Source: Takakia lepidozioides
Lineage: Eukaryota > Streptophyta > Takakiopsida > Takakiales > Takakiaceae
NCBI GenBank assembly: GCA_030704615.1
Contig: CM060732.1
Coordinates: forward strand, 56,713,053 to 56,773,052
Reading direction: 5' to 3'
Length of the DNA stretch: 60,000 nt
Shown: positions 11,371 through 22,769 of the stretch, one piece after another
Position numbering within the stretch: position 1 is the first letter of the stretch
Layout of the letters: every line of letters starts with the position of its first letter
Program-made: the position numbers and the translations under genes
The notes under the pieces: generated by a model
Databases searched by the model: none
The model's input: the letters and a program-made list of their open reading frames with translations, nothing else
Told to the model about the DNA's origin: nothing

Positions 11371-14300
11371 TCAGTCTGACTCAGAGTCAGTACAATGTAT
11401 CCCCGCTTCCTCTGCATCTAAGTCTAAGTATTTAAGAACTCCGGATCTACGCTGGCTACACCTATGGCCGGGCAGTAAAAAATCAGGGGATAGGGACTCG
11501 GCCGCGTGAAGTGCCATTGCTTCGGCATAATCATGAAGCAGAAAATTGGAAAGGGGGCTGTCGAAAATAGACTCGCCACAAATGACTGTATCTCCTGAAG
11601 ATCCACCGCTGCCTTTCCTGAAAGACAGCCTGAAAAAGTTATTACTGTAACTTTGATGTTATTGAGAAATTGAGTATGGCTCCCAAAGTGGGTTTAGCAC
11701 TTACTCACATGAAAAGTTGTTGTCCACCTGCTTATCTTCGGGATCGTCATCATTTCGAATTTGAATCCGATTAGTCTGTGTGCCTGAAGTAGAGCCAGAC
11801 AAAAGGGGGAGGAGCACTGTGTTGTAGAGGTCAGAATCACCCTCCATGCCAAAAAGGCTTCTTCCGCCTGCCTTGCATGCATGGTAAGTTGCTCCTGCAC
11901 CAGATAGGAGGACATGAACAGTTTGGTGGGGGGGTTTTAAGCAGATGGAACTGGTGAAATAAAATCAATTCAGAAGGGAGAGAACCTATGGACACAGAAA
12001 GATCGACCACCCGTGCAGAGTGGTGGCTGCATGACTTCAGCAGTATTTGCATGAACGATGGGGATTTTTCCTTTGCACCTCTCCAGGGAGTGCCATCTGG
12101 TCTCTTCAGAGTCTGACTGGACTGCATGAAGTTGTACAAAATGTCATTGACATGCGGCTCATAGGGGGGGTTGACGAAACAACCCTGGTCAGAAATCTCA
12201 AAGCTGCGGATGGAGGATGGTGTCTTTGAGGTGCGAATCCTCCGCAGGCAGATCGCCTCGAACATCCTCGTCTGCCAAAGATAGCAGGTTAGTGTGGTAA
12301 ACACAATCTACAGTGGAAGTGTGTACATCGGCTATTCAGAACTTAGGCATAAAACAATCATTTTTATCACGAATTGGTGATGATCGGTGTCGATCATGAC
12401 AGATTCTTCTAGAGTGGAGCTGCAGAGAACATTGAAACTCATCATGAAAGCACAAGCAGAAGGGAGACGGCATACCAGCTGACCAAGGAAACCCCCTTTC
12501 ACAAGGTAGAGGCTGTTCACACAATTCCATGTGCGCAAAACTTCAAACCCTGAAGACTTCAGGTATGATGCCAATGCCCGACGACTATCTTTGTCACATG
12601 ACTGAAAAAGCAGAAGTGTCCCTGCATCAGAGAGGAAATTATTACAGAACCCGAACACCCAACTCCAGTAGTTGTCCTCGAATTTGTTCCAGCCTGGCGT
12701 CTTGCCCTTTGGAAGAACTTCTGGCACAGCCTGGCCATCCGGGATGTCGAGAATGACAATGTCAGCCGCATATGTTTTCTACACACCGCACACGAAGGTG
12801 GGGCCAGTGCTCACCTGCAACAGACATGCTTATTTTAAGAACGATGGCAAGAATGTTTTCAAAGAACCAGACTGAAATACTGCCAATGAAACTTTCAGAG
12901 AAAAAGGAAAGAAATGGAATTCTCACCAGATTGAGGAATGAGATTATGTTGTCCCAGGTAGGCGAAGGCACCCCAGTGTATCCTCTCTTTCGACTCTGCA
13001 TCATTGCCAGTCAACCCTCATTGACAATTTTAATCTCTCCTGCCGAATCAGAACGGGAAGGTGTGGCTTGGCATCGAACACGCACTGAACTGTGCGGGTA
13101 TATCTTCCAGCAGTGAAGTCCTGCCCACTCTCTTTTTCCTTCTCCATCTCCTTTTCTTTCTCCTTCCCCTTGTCCTTTTCCTTTTCCTTCTCTTTGGACT
13201 TGTCTTTGTCCTTTGGCTTTGCTGGTGAGATGGCTATGACATCAGGAGCCTTGTCTTTTGGTTTGCGGCCCGCCTTCTTTCCCTTCTGCGGCGTTCCCTG
13301 AGCATCAGGCTCCTTGGCAGCCAATGTTGCTATGTTTCTTTGGTACTGCTCGTCAGTCAGAGGCACCAGCATCTCAGCATTATTGTTCAAATATTTCATG
13401 TGCTGTTCTTGAAAGGTCGTGTGCTCCGATGGGCAGTCAAGGTACCAGCCACAGTCTCTGAAGTGAGAAGGACTCCAGTCCTTCAATATCCCTGCAGTAT
13501 ACATGGTTGGATCGTTTGCAGGGTCCGACCACATGTCAAGATAGTCTGGAATACCGCTCAGGTGATTTCCTTCCATAAGCACATATTTCGTGTATCTATT
13601 AAACAGGAGATAAATCCCAACCCACCAAAGCGCGAAGTGAGTAAGATGCAAGTAGCACAGAATGAAAAAAACATGGAATGAAATGACTCTGAGAATTGCT
13701 CCAAGGATCTCTCAGGACCACGCGACAGCTCTGGATGTGAATGTCGTCAACGCCATTCAAAAAATTCCATTCAATGATACTGCAAATACACCCTAATCCA
13801 CGTGAATGCAAACTCTCGCTTTGGAATGACACAGACGTAGAAGCGAATGTCGTCAACGTCATTCACTTTGGATTTGTGAATACGCTGCTAATGAAGCCTA
13901 ATGATTTCTCAAAAGAGGCAAAATCATTGGATGGAAACAGAATGTCGGCAACGACATTCAGAAACTCGAATAAGGAACCCTCCCTAAAAACTCAATGGAC
14001 ATTCAAACGTACATAACACTAGGACCTCATAATAACACTAGGATGTGAATGGTGTCAACGCCATTCACAAAATTCCGAACAAAAAATAAATACAAACACC
14101 CTAAGCTCCTAATCCATGTAAATTCAAATTGTCGCTGGTGAATGACACAGACATAGAAGTGAATGTCGTCAACGACATTCACTTTGGATCTCTGATAACA
14201 CAGCTAATCAAGCCTCAAGATTTCTCGCAAGAGACAAAAGCATTGCAGAACAACTGAATGTCTGCATTGACATTCAGGAAACTGGAGCAAGGAACCCTCA

Positions 14301-17300
14301 CTGTAAACTCTATGGACATTACAAAAACTTACATAACTCTGAGGACCTATTAACAACTCTGGATGTGAATGTCGTCAACGCCATTCAGGGACATTATCAA
14401 TTCTAATCAGTGACACTATAAATACACCCTAAGCTCCTAATCCAGGTGAATTCAAATTCTCGCTTAAGAATGACTCAGACAAAGAAGTGAATGTCGTCAA
14501 CGACATTCAATTTGGATCTATGATTTCAATCCTTATGAAGCCAAATTATTTCCCAAAAAGTGCAGTAGAGTTTCCAGTATGATATTGCACCTGTACACAA
14601 CTCGCATCATGGCCCACTCTCCTCCAACCTGACTGTCAAAGTCGTTGGACCGTAAAATGTTACCATCTTTGGAGAACTCCCGGAAAAAACAGTATCTCCA
14701 GGTGAGACCTCTCCACTTCCTTATGTATGCCTCCAATGACATTGGGGAGGGGAAACAATCGAAATGTTCAAGTCCTTCAAAGTCTGATCCAGCATAATGA
14801 CGGCGCGCTTTTCGAGCTGCAAATTGTATATTTGTCAGTATTGCAAATAAGATACTCATCACATAATTGAAGAAAAGAAAACGGCTTATTTGAATACACA
14901 CCTGACTCCAAAATGTAGCCTTGTGGAGCCAGTTATCAAACACCAAATCACTGATTCCTTCCACCTTTGTGCCAGGCTGTATGGTGCTCTTTGGGAACTG
15001 ATTCAAGTCCTTTACTGTCTGATCTGAGTTCTATATCTCCAGCCACCTTATTTTTGTTTGTGGGTCGACCATGGATATGGCCAGCCGGTGCAATTTCTCC
15101 TGCTGCATCTCCGGATGCACATGCTTATCATAGTGAGATTTGATCTGCTGAAGGAACTCAGAACCAAGTCCAGGGTCTACTATTCTAAGCTGCTTTCCGA
15201 AGGCGGACATCAATTTGGTTCTTCGCATTTCAAACTCCTTCTTTATTGCTGCTTCCACACCCTTTGATGTCCGTAGTTCCTCTGGTGTAGTGCGGTAATA
15301 TTCGGATTTTCTCTTCTCAGCTGCCTCTGCCAATTCTTGTTGCATTGATTCAAATAGTGATTAGCACCGAAGGAACTACAAACATGTATTCGAAAAGTAA
15401 ACTAAGTACAAACTCGGGCTTACCGCATACATGTACTCCAGAAACGCCTCTCGAGTCAAAGAATACCAAGTGCCTGCAGCTCTTCCTTTTTCGCACTTCT
15501 TGATTATATTGGGGGGGAGTATTGTCTGAAAATCATCCAGCTTCATCAGACCAATCCTCTGAATTCGGAATAGTGTGTGGACCAAGCTTGTTGTCACATG
15601 CGATTTCTCTGTCGATCTACAAAAACATTGGAAACATTGCATTCCTTAATACTGTTTTTTTTGGGATTAACAAGACACTACAGAGGGAATGAAGTCTCTA
15701 GGATGACTTACTTGTTCACGTCGTGCATAGCTGTAAGAAGCCTAGCGATGTCGTTTCCAGGATCCAAAACCATTGCCTCCACAATAACATGCTTGTCTTT
15801 GTCTTTCGCATGATGTTTCTGAATGTATCCCATCCATGCCAGCAATCGGTGGTTGCCGTCCCAGACGTAGAACATGTGGTTGCAGAATTGCTGGGTGTTC
15901 TTTCCCATCATGAGGCCCAACTCGAACTCCTCATTAGCATCTTTCCAGCACTCATCCCAGGTATCACTGATCTCTGGAGACACTAATGTGCTTTTCCCAT
16001 TTATATCCGTCAGTGACACATAAAAAACTTGTGCACCAAGTCTGTATCCATGCACGAAATCACTCTCCAATTTTGTTATGTCATGGGAAAGAGGTGGACG
16101 CACAACAGGCATAGATATCATCCGGCATAGAGGGATGTCCAGACGCCCTCCAGATACGAGCATGTCCCTTATAACCTCCTGAGAGTTTACCTTCTGGAAT
16201 GACATGAGTTCTTTCACCTTGTCAAGGTAGTGCACTTCAGATTCATCTGCTTCATTGTTATTCTCTGAGCTTTTTCCAGACTCGTCCCCATCTCCAGATC
16301 CTTTCCCCTCTGATTCTGTAGGCTTGGACCTCACAGTTTTCTGCACGATGCCATTCAAATCTGACTGAGTATGTGCAAATAGTGAACGGCGGTAACGACC
16401 ATCACTCTGTCTTGTCTCAACTCACAATGAATGGTGTGAAACAAATTCAGAACCATCTACACAAGCAAAGCTGATCCTGCCAAATTCAAAACAAAACACT
16501 ATGATTCTAGGGACACAGGAACAGAAAGGTTTTGAGCAAGAGCGAACGGCGTTAACGACAATCACAAAAGAGTGGGACCTGCCGGATCGGTGTTGTGCAA
16601 TGACATATATGTGTAAGTGATTGGCGGCAACGACATTCATTATAGTTTAGGGCGGACAGTAAGTGCAGATTATTCAGATTGACTCCATTGTGATGAACGT
16701 CGCAAACATTCACTGTTTCTTGTATGTCGAGAGTACTTTCCAATCGATACTCTACCTGAATCTACAGTATGGTCTTCAAATCTTTGATTGGCGGTACCGC
16801 CTTTCCACTTCTCTATCTGTTCAACCTCAAACAAAGAAAATGCATTGCAAAACAATATGATTGAATATGCCGACCCTCACTCTCTCTTCAAACACATAGG
16901 TACATAAATCTCATGAGGAGAATCGAATGGCGTTAACGACGCTCGCAATTCAGTAGACTTCAATCACATGTTCCTGCTAAAGAAGGGAAGAGAAAGGACT
17001 GTTTGAAAGGCAATCAGACAGACTGTATGACCTGAACAACAGTGAATGACGGTACCGTCATTCACCCACTCAATGTGCGGTAAACCCTTTACAGAGGAGT
17101 AGAAAGCAAATCACCGTTGTTTCATGGTGATGGTCGGTAGCGACAATCCCTTTCTGGGACATTCCACTCAATCTCTACGTAGATCTTCAACAATGAAATG
17201 TAAGTTAGAGAAAACTTACTGGCGCCTTCTTAGGTTTTGAAATTGGATCCCCTTCTGCAGCTTTCCTCTTCCCTCTCATATCTGTTGGAATTTCTGTCTG

Positions 17301-17525
17301 CTCTAGGGTTTCTGGACCTTCTCCCGGTTTAGCGTTCCTCGTACTTCCACCTCCTTCAGTTTCCCTGCGAGTCATCTCTGCATCCACAGGCTGGTTTCCA
17401 ACGCGCACTGTTATCGCCGACTGTGTCACAGCCGCTGCCTCAGTCTCGGTCTGCTCTTGTGAATCAGTCTCCGCGTTCACCTGCTGCCTTGGCCCTGTGT
17501 TCTCCAACAAACGACGCCTCGTCAT
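11371..17525 (-). CDS. MULE-3 cargo gene: ParB-like region plus DNA amino-methyltransferase-like domain (copy 2)
   Basis: Ten exons inferred from splice sites and from the copy at 3-3227: 17525-17220 (ATG), ~16362-15712, 15616-15424, ~15334-14902, 14816-14591, 13595-12927, ~12780-12476, 12271-11986, 11894 to ~11703, ~11618-11371 (TGA). Exon 2 contains FYVWDGNHRLLAW followed by a helical segment, resembling the DG-x-HR core of ParB-like domains (a weak match). Exon 6 has a K/E-rich linker. Exon 7 has VILDIPDGQ (motif IV position) and exons 8-9 give VVDLSVSIGAT then FGMEGD (motif I region), so the order is permuted. Bacterial and phage proteins that fuse ParB-like and methylase domains are known. 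Damage: TAG at 15031-15033 where copy 1 has Trp, a frameshift near 13000, and possibly TAG at the start of exon 7. Exon borders marked ~ are approximate. Confidence 0.65.
13728..14560. repeat. ~315-bp tandem repeat carrying palindromes, inside an intron
   Basis: About 2.6 copies of a ~315-bp unit, starting near 13728, 14043 and 14361. Each full unit carries three palindromes of consensus GAATGTCGTCAACGACATTC. Palindrome cores lie at 13739, 13845, 13940, 14048, 14161, 14256, 14367 and 14489, spaced 95-122 bp. Six of eight keep CG-N4-CG; in 14048 one CG has become TG, as expected after deamination of methyl-C. It lies between exons 5 and 6 of the minus-strand gene. Confidence 0.9.
16382..17149. 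repeat. Second palindrome cluster of MULE-3 in intron 1
   Basis: Seven dispersed palindromes at 16382, 16542, 16617, 16784, 16924, 17042 and 17126, in otherwise unrelated DNA of the first intron of the cargo gene. The best is perfect over 24 bp at 17042-17065, with core AATGACGGTACCGTCATT. All seven keep CG-N4-CG. The inner four bases vary (GTAA, TTAA, GCAA, GTAC, GTAG). Confidence 0.85.
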
Positions 17526-18616
17526 TTGCTCTCTTGCTCTGCGTCTCTCTCTAAGGGAAGTAAAAAAGAGACTTTCTTCTCTTTCGTATTGTAGAAGGAA
17601 CCCTCTCCAGCTTGACTACCACTCTCCCTCTAAGCGCGAAAAGTTGAAAAACGAAGTGACTCCCGATTTCTTGCGGGATTGCGTGCGTTGTTGCTTGTCT
17701 CTAGAAGCATCGGATTCCCTCTCGCGTGACCGTTACACATAGTCATTCCCTTATTGGTGCACATACCAGCAATTAGTGTACAGCTGTTCGTATTCAATAT
17801 AGTTATCGATGTCTGACGTGTGTCGCCCAAAATAATCGGCGTGTTCTTTATTAGAACGGTTTCAATATTTAAAAATAACAGCGAATCCCAGAAATTTTGG
17901 CGCACAGTCTTGGACAAATATATGTAAATGAACGAGAGTTTGATGACAAATTTTGGGATATCATACACGTTCATCCTTGTTAGCCAACCCCACGTTCGTT
18001 TCACATTTTGAACTTTCCATGTGCGCATGATCATTGGTAGTAGTATAAAGATGCATTTACTTAATCTGCAATCCCACCCTCAGATCCTGTGGCATGCTTC
18101 AAGGAAGTCGGCTTGTTATTGTGTTTATTGATGAGGTTCTGATTAACGGTTTAACAGCTGCCGACATTGCTCCTAGGGATACTCTGACCATTGGGCCCAC
18201 AAGAAAAGTAATTAAAATGGACGGTTGCATATCTGGAAGGAATAACAGAATATGCACAGTTGTCGTCTGAGCTTCCTCCGCCATATTCTCTGCTCATTCT
18301 TCAACTGTGTTCTGGAGACATCAGTAAACCGATTTACACTGAAGGTCTGCGATAGCAAGGTATCAACATACGTGAGGAAGGAAGATGGCTTCCTCTGAAG
18401 CGGAGTTCTTAACCAGTGCCGTTCTCCCAGGAAGTCCTTGACAATGGATTTGCAATTGTTCTGGAGCATGTCTTGGCTACCCGTTTTCAGCTTTAGAATG
18501 GCTCCATCTTTTTGGAGAAAGAGGTGTACGATTTGAAATGGAAGTTGTTGAAATACTCTTTCCAAAACCGTGATGAGACGGCTCATGTCAGCCAGTGGAG
18601 AGTGCGCCCTGGTTGA
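17526..18616. promoter_or_regulatory. Divergent intergenic region between the two MULE-3 genes
   Basis: About 1.1 kb between the first ATG of the minus-strand cargo gene and the first recognisable transposase codons. By position it should hold both promoters. I could not pick out a confident TATA box or start site. Further 5' transposase exons may lie here (a possible splice acceptor is near 18620). Confidence 0.35.
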
Positions 18617-21600
18617 TACAGAGTACTTGGAGAGCCTCGGCGAAAGTCCCTTGGATCATATGTGACGCCCGGGACTGCTGCTTCGTTCGTTGAAGACAAG
18701 AAGGAGGTGGTGGTGAAAAAAGAACATACGTCCTCCACTCCAATCGTTGAGCTTTCGGATTCATCCGATGATGACATAAGTGAAATTCCAAATCCAGTCC
18801 TTCCTACTGTGGTTGGAGAAGCTGATGAAGAAGAGATTTGTAGTGTCATTCCAAAACTACGGGCGATGGGAGGAATGGCTGGATTCAAAAGTGAGTTGCG
18901 AGGAATTGATTGGGAATCTTTGAAGCAGGTGCCTGTGAAGTTCTTGCCAGAGACTTTTGATGGCGATATCCTATTCGAGCTGCCTCCTCCTCCGCGAGTT
19001 GGAGGTGTAACAATCATGATGCATGGAATGGACAAGAAACACGACGGGCACCCGTGGTGCAGAACAAAAACATCCAATATTCAGAATGATGACAAGCTTG
19101 TTTTCAGGAGAACAGTTTGCAATGGACACCTTAGGTGTGATAATTTGAATTGCAGACACTTTGTTCAGTCTGGGGTTCATAATCAAAGCGAATGGGAGGG
19201 TCTGGCGGAAAATCCATTTCAGCCTGGGACTGCCCCACCACCGGCAAACACTTTCGTCTGCAAATTCTGCAAACTTGTGCCATCCTGCTTGGCACTCTGC
19301 GGAGCAAGAATGTACTATGTTGTCCACCGTTTGAAAACAATGACAAGAGCTTGTGTGCATTTCGGATTCCATAACCATCCTGTCTCGAAGGGGGATTACA
19401 GGGAGAGTGTTGAGACAGTATCGAGGTTGATTAAACAGGAGTTCGGGAGAAACCCATCCGCAACAACATCTACAATTGCTCTTGGCGCAAGCAAGTCCTT
19501 CTTGGAAAGCCATATTTTGAGTGAAGGGGATTCTGTGGGGACTAAACTTGACGGTGCAGCATTGGACCTGGTCATGGATCATTTCTCCACTTTGAGTTCA
19601 CCTAACATTCGGCATCAGATCAATGCATTAAGAATGGGCTCTGGTATCAGAGGCTACATAGACAACATTTTGGAGTTGAAACGAGTGAGCAAGTACGATT
19701 ACATCCAGGACAATGTATTCCCAGGTCAAGGTGCCATCAAAGTTTTTCTTTTCAAAATGTCGACTGTTGGGGAGGGTAGTGGGGTTAGCCTCATGAAGCG
19801 GATGCAGAAGACTGGGGACTTGCAGAACTCTTTTCTTATGTTTGATCATGTGAAACGAGTGAAGGATTGGACGACAATGGCTTGTCATGTCTACGATCCA
19901 GTGTACCAACGAGTTATGACAATTGCAGTTTGTGACATGCAATCCGAGGATACGGAATCCCAGAAGCTCATGTGGAATTCCCTGATACGTGTCATGGGCT
20001 GCCATGGGCTGCCATCTCCAAATTTTACAAGTTTCATGGCGGATAGTGCTCAAGCAAATTTCAATGTTGTTCGTATTGTCTTCGGATCGGGCGACCCAAA
20101 AGTGCCTATGCGGAAGAGAGCGTACTTGTCTATTCCATTGGACACAATCTCTAGAAAAACATACAAAGTCGGACATCAAACCAGAGATGCGGACTCAGCA
20201 CCGTAAATTGTGCAAAGAGTACAAAGATGCTAGAACAATGAAGGATGCGGACACTTTGTTCCAGACAATTCGTGCCTGGTGGTTCTCTTCTGGAGCTGCA
20301 TCACTTGAGAGTATGAGAGCATTGGAAGATTGGCTGGCGTTTTGGCACTTCCGGTATAGACAGTGAGGAGCAGCCATGGCAGTGGTACGAGGCTTATATT
20401 TCTTGTTTTATTCATACATTTACTTTCCATTTTATTGTCTCATCGCTTTCTTTATGTTGTTTCCTGTTCACTGTTTTGAAGTGTGGTTCTCCACTTTGCA
20501 GAACATGTCCATTGAGGAAATGGCGGACATGCCATCTTGCAATTTGGCAGAAACTGTGCACAACGCATGGTTGCAGCAGTCTGGGAAACGAGGTCGGGAT
20601 TTGTATGTGGCAACAACAGATGATTTGATACGTGCCTTGCAACAACAAACCCGATTCCGTGATTTCTTGCGAGGTGGGGTTGGTGGCAAGGGTCCGGACA
20701 AATGGGAGTTGATGTTGCGTGCTGCAAACAGATCTGGGGATCCAATCAAGATAACACGGGCGATGAGCATGTATGCCCAGGGAACGCCACTTGTTTCTAG
20801 AGTTCCACATCTTGAAGGGGAGGAGAGATTCGGCTCCTGTAAGAGGAAATTGAACACCCCACTTGGTTCGGATTCCGATTCACACAGGGCAGACCGTAAC
20901 AACTTCTCGAAGCCTCGTGTTCCCCTGCATGACAGCTCCATGTCCGGAACCTCCGTTCTAGAGGAACCTCCAACACGACGGCAAGCTCCAGCATCAAACA
21001 GTGCCACTGAAATGGTGCAGGAGAGAAACAACCCCCTTGATGTGCTTGAGTCCGCATGCCCCGACCACGTTTGGCACATAGAACGCACAAGTGCAGGGTC
21101 TCGTGTGAAATGTACAGCGATCAGCGCAACTAATTTCGAGAAGTGCACTTCATCTATATCCAGAGGTGGTGCCCAAACTCCTGCTCCGACTTTCACGGGT
21201 TTGATACGTCCATACGGTCAACCAGAAGCCAAGAACCACAAGTTCTGGTTCTGCGCAGATGATTGTGCCAGATGTGTGCATGGAACTGTGCGTCCTTCTG
21301 TAGTGATGAAGCCATCTCCTCCAACCGTTTGGCCCGTGAAGGTGGGAACACATCTCAGATTTCAGGAGATTGAAATGCTGGAGGAGGCAGGCTTTTCCCT
21401 TGCGAGACAACCCCAACTCCATGCATGTGCTACTACTTCTGCGTCCTCCCGGGTCCCCCCGGCAAATCCTGACTTGTGGCCAACCAAACGAGATAGAAAG
21501 CTCGTTCGGCGTTTCCCTCCAACCGCTGAACACTTTGGCAAAGTGGAGTCCGCAAGAATGCTCCAAGCTCGTGTTGGAAGCACCACGGAAGTACCTGATC

Positions 21601-21884
21601 CAGGATATGGTCGAGTATTCACAATCATCACTTCCACATCTGTTGTTCATGACAGGACCTACGACATCACGATTTCCAATTTCCCCAATTGCAGATGTCC
21701 TGATTTTGTGAATATGCTATCAACCAGTTTGGGCAAGAGAGGTAAATTCATACCCTGCAAACATTTGTATTTCATATTTTGAAGAGGATGGTTTGCGATC
21801 CCAACGTGACAACTTCATTCACCAGGCCACTATGAGTTTCAACGAGGTCGATACTATATTGCAGCGGGATACAACACATGGGTA
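18617..21884 (+). pseudogene. MULE-3 transposase with SWIM zinc finger
   Basis: DDE transposase that would mobilise MULE-3. The frame is open from 18617; the true start is unclear. An acidic N-terminus (VELSDSSDDD) is followed by a Cys/His zinc-binding block ending in FGFHNHP, as in WRKY/GCM1-type fingers. Candidate catalytic Asp residues lie in LMFDHVKRV (19844-19846) and SFMADSAQANF (20042-20044). The intron at about 20388-20502 is followed by MPSCNLAETVHNAWLQQSG. Near the C-terminus is a SWIM finger, CRCPDF...CKHLYF (about 21690-21775). Damage: a one-base shift near 20105, TGA at 20364-20366 where Trp is expected, and TGA just after the SWIM motif with the frame continuing to about 21884. 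The tissue between the two halves (20.8-21.5 kb) is a Pro/Ser-rich linker. Confidence 0.75.
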
Positions 21885-22511
21885 GCATCAACTATGCAAT
21901 GTGGTATGTGGACGACCATGATTTGAAATGTGTAATTCACATCAATTCGTCGGCAGTGCAATGATATGGCCTCCAATTATACTGAGTGAGCTCTGAGTGG
22001 CAACTTTTAAAAGCACATTTGTCATTGCACCGTTCGAAGTCTACATGTCTTGCTGTCGCTATGCACTACAATCATCTTTTGAAGATGATCCTAACTCTCA
22101 TTGTTATTTGAGGAGGGAGGAAGGTCTTCCCGTGGCAGCCTCTATGGCGCACACTTTGTGAGGATATTTTCTCGTCCTCGTAATTGTAAAAGTGAAACAA
22201 GCATTTGTAATTGCACAATGTTGGATGCTACAATTGTAGGCCTCATGGTAGTCTTGATTCTATTTAGGCAAGATTCCCTACATTAATTCCACGGTCATAG
22301 GACCATCTTCGGTTATAGGCGGCGCATGTTAATGTTGACGTGGCAGATGATGGACAGTGCCACATCATCATTTGCTGCCACATCAGCATGCTGACATGAC
22401 GCTCATGCCACGTCAGCGTGGGTGCAGGCTCACGCCACGTCAGCTGGCATGAGCGTACGCTCATGCCACGTCACTCCTGCGTGAGCGTACGCTCACGCCA
22501 TTGCGTCGTTG
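21885..22511. other. MULE-3 right subterminal region
   Basis: No gene. The last ~190 bp hold repeated CCACGTCAGC/CCACATCAGC words and two TGAGCGTACGCTCA palindromes (22450-22463, 22482-22495), then the terminus ATTGCGTCGTTG. Such subterminal repeats are usual transposase-binding sites (inference). Confidence 0.65.
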
Positions 22512-22520
22512 GGGCTGGCG
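22512..22520. other. Right 9-bp target-site duplication of MULE-3
   Basis: GGGCTGGCG, identical to 10637-10645. Beyond it the intron of the Ulp1-type gene resumes with GGTCTG/CAGACC words. Confidence 0.93.
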
Positions 22521-22769
22521 GACCCAAAAGGACCAGACCTACAACGGATACGGTTCCAGACCCAAGGACCAGACCAACGGAGTAGGCCAATGGAGCGGAC
22601 GGCAGCCACATCTAACCCAGCAGACCCATGAAGCAGACCCATACAACCTTTTTGCTATAGACCCATAGACTTGGTGTGTTCAGAGCATCGCAAGCAGACC
22701 AACGACACTTACTTTTGTTTGTTACATAGCTCCGCAACTTTGCTCTCCACTTCCAAGCAGACCTTCCGG

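Larger units (their letters stand above)
10646..22511. mobile_element. MULE-3: complete 11.9-kb Mutator-like element with transposase and methyltransferase-like cargo
   Basis: Begins CAGGGATGCCTCGGCGTGAG and ends with the inverse of CAACGACGCAATGGCGTGAG, an imperfect ~24-bp terminal inverted repeat (about 17 of 24 match). Subterminal sequence has repeated GTGAGC/GCTCAC palindromes, including TGAGCGTACGCTCA at 22450 and 22482, and CCACGTCAGC words. It is flanked by the 9-bp duplication GGGCTGGCG. Contents: transposase (+, 18.6-21.9 kb), methyltransferase-like gene (-, 17.5-11.4 kb) diverging from it, two palindrome clusters and minisatellites. It lies in an intron of the MULE-2 Ulp1-type gene. 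A small relative with the same terminal sequence CGTCGTTG is at 55583-57180. Confidence 0.9.
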
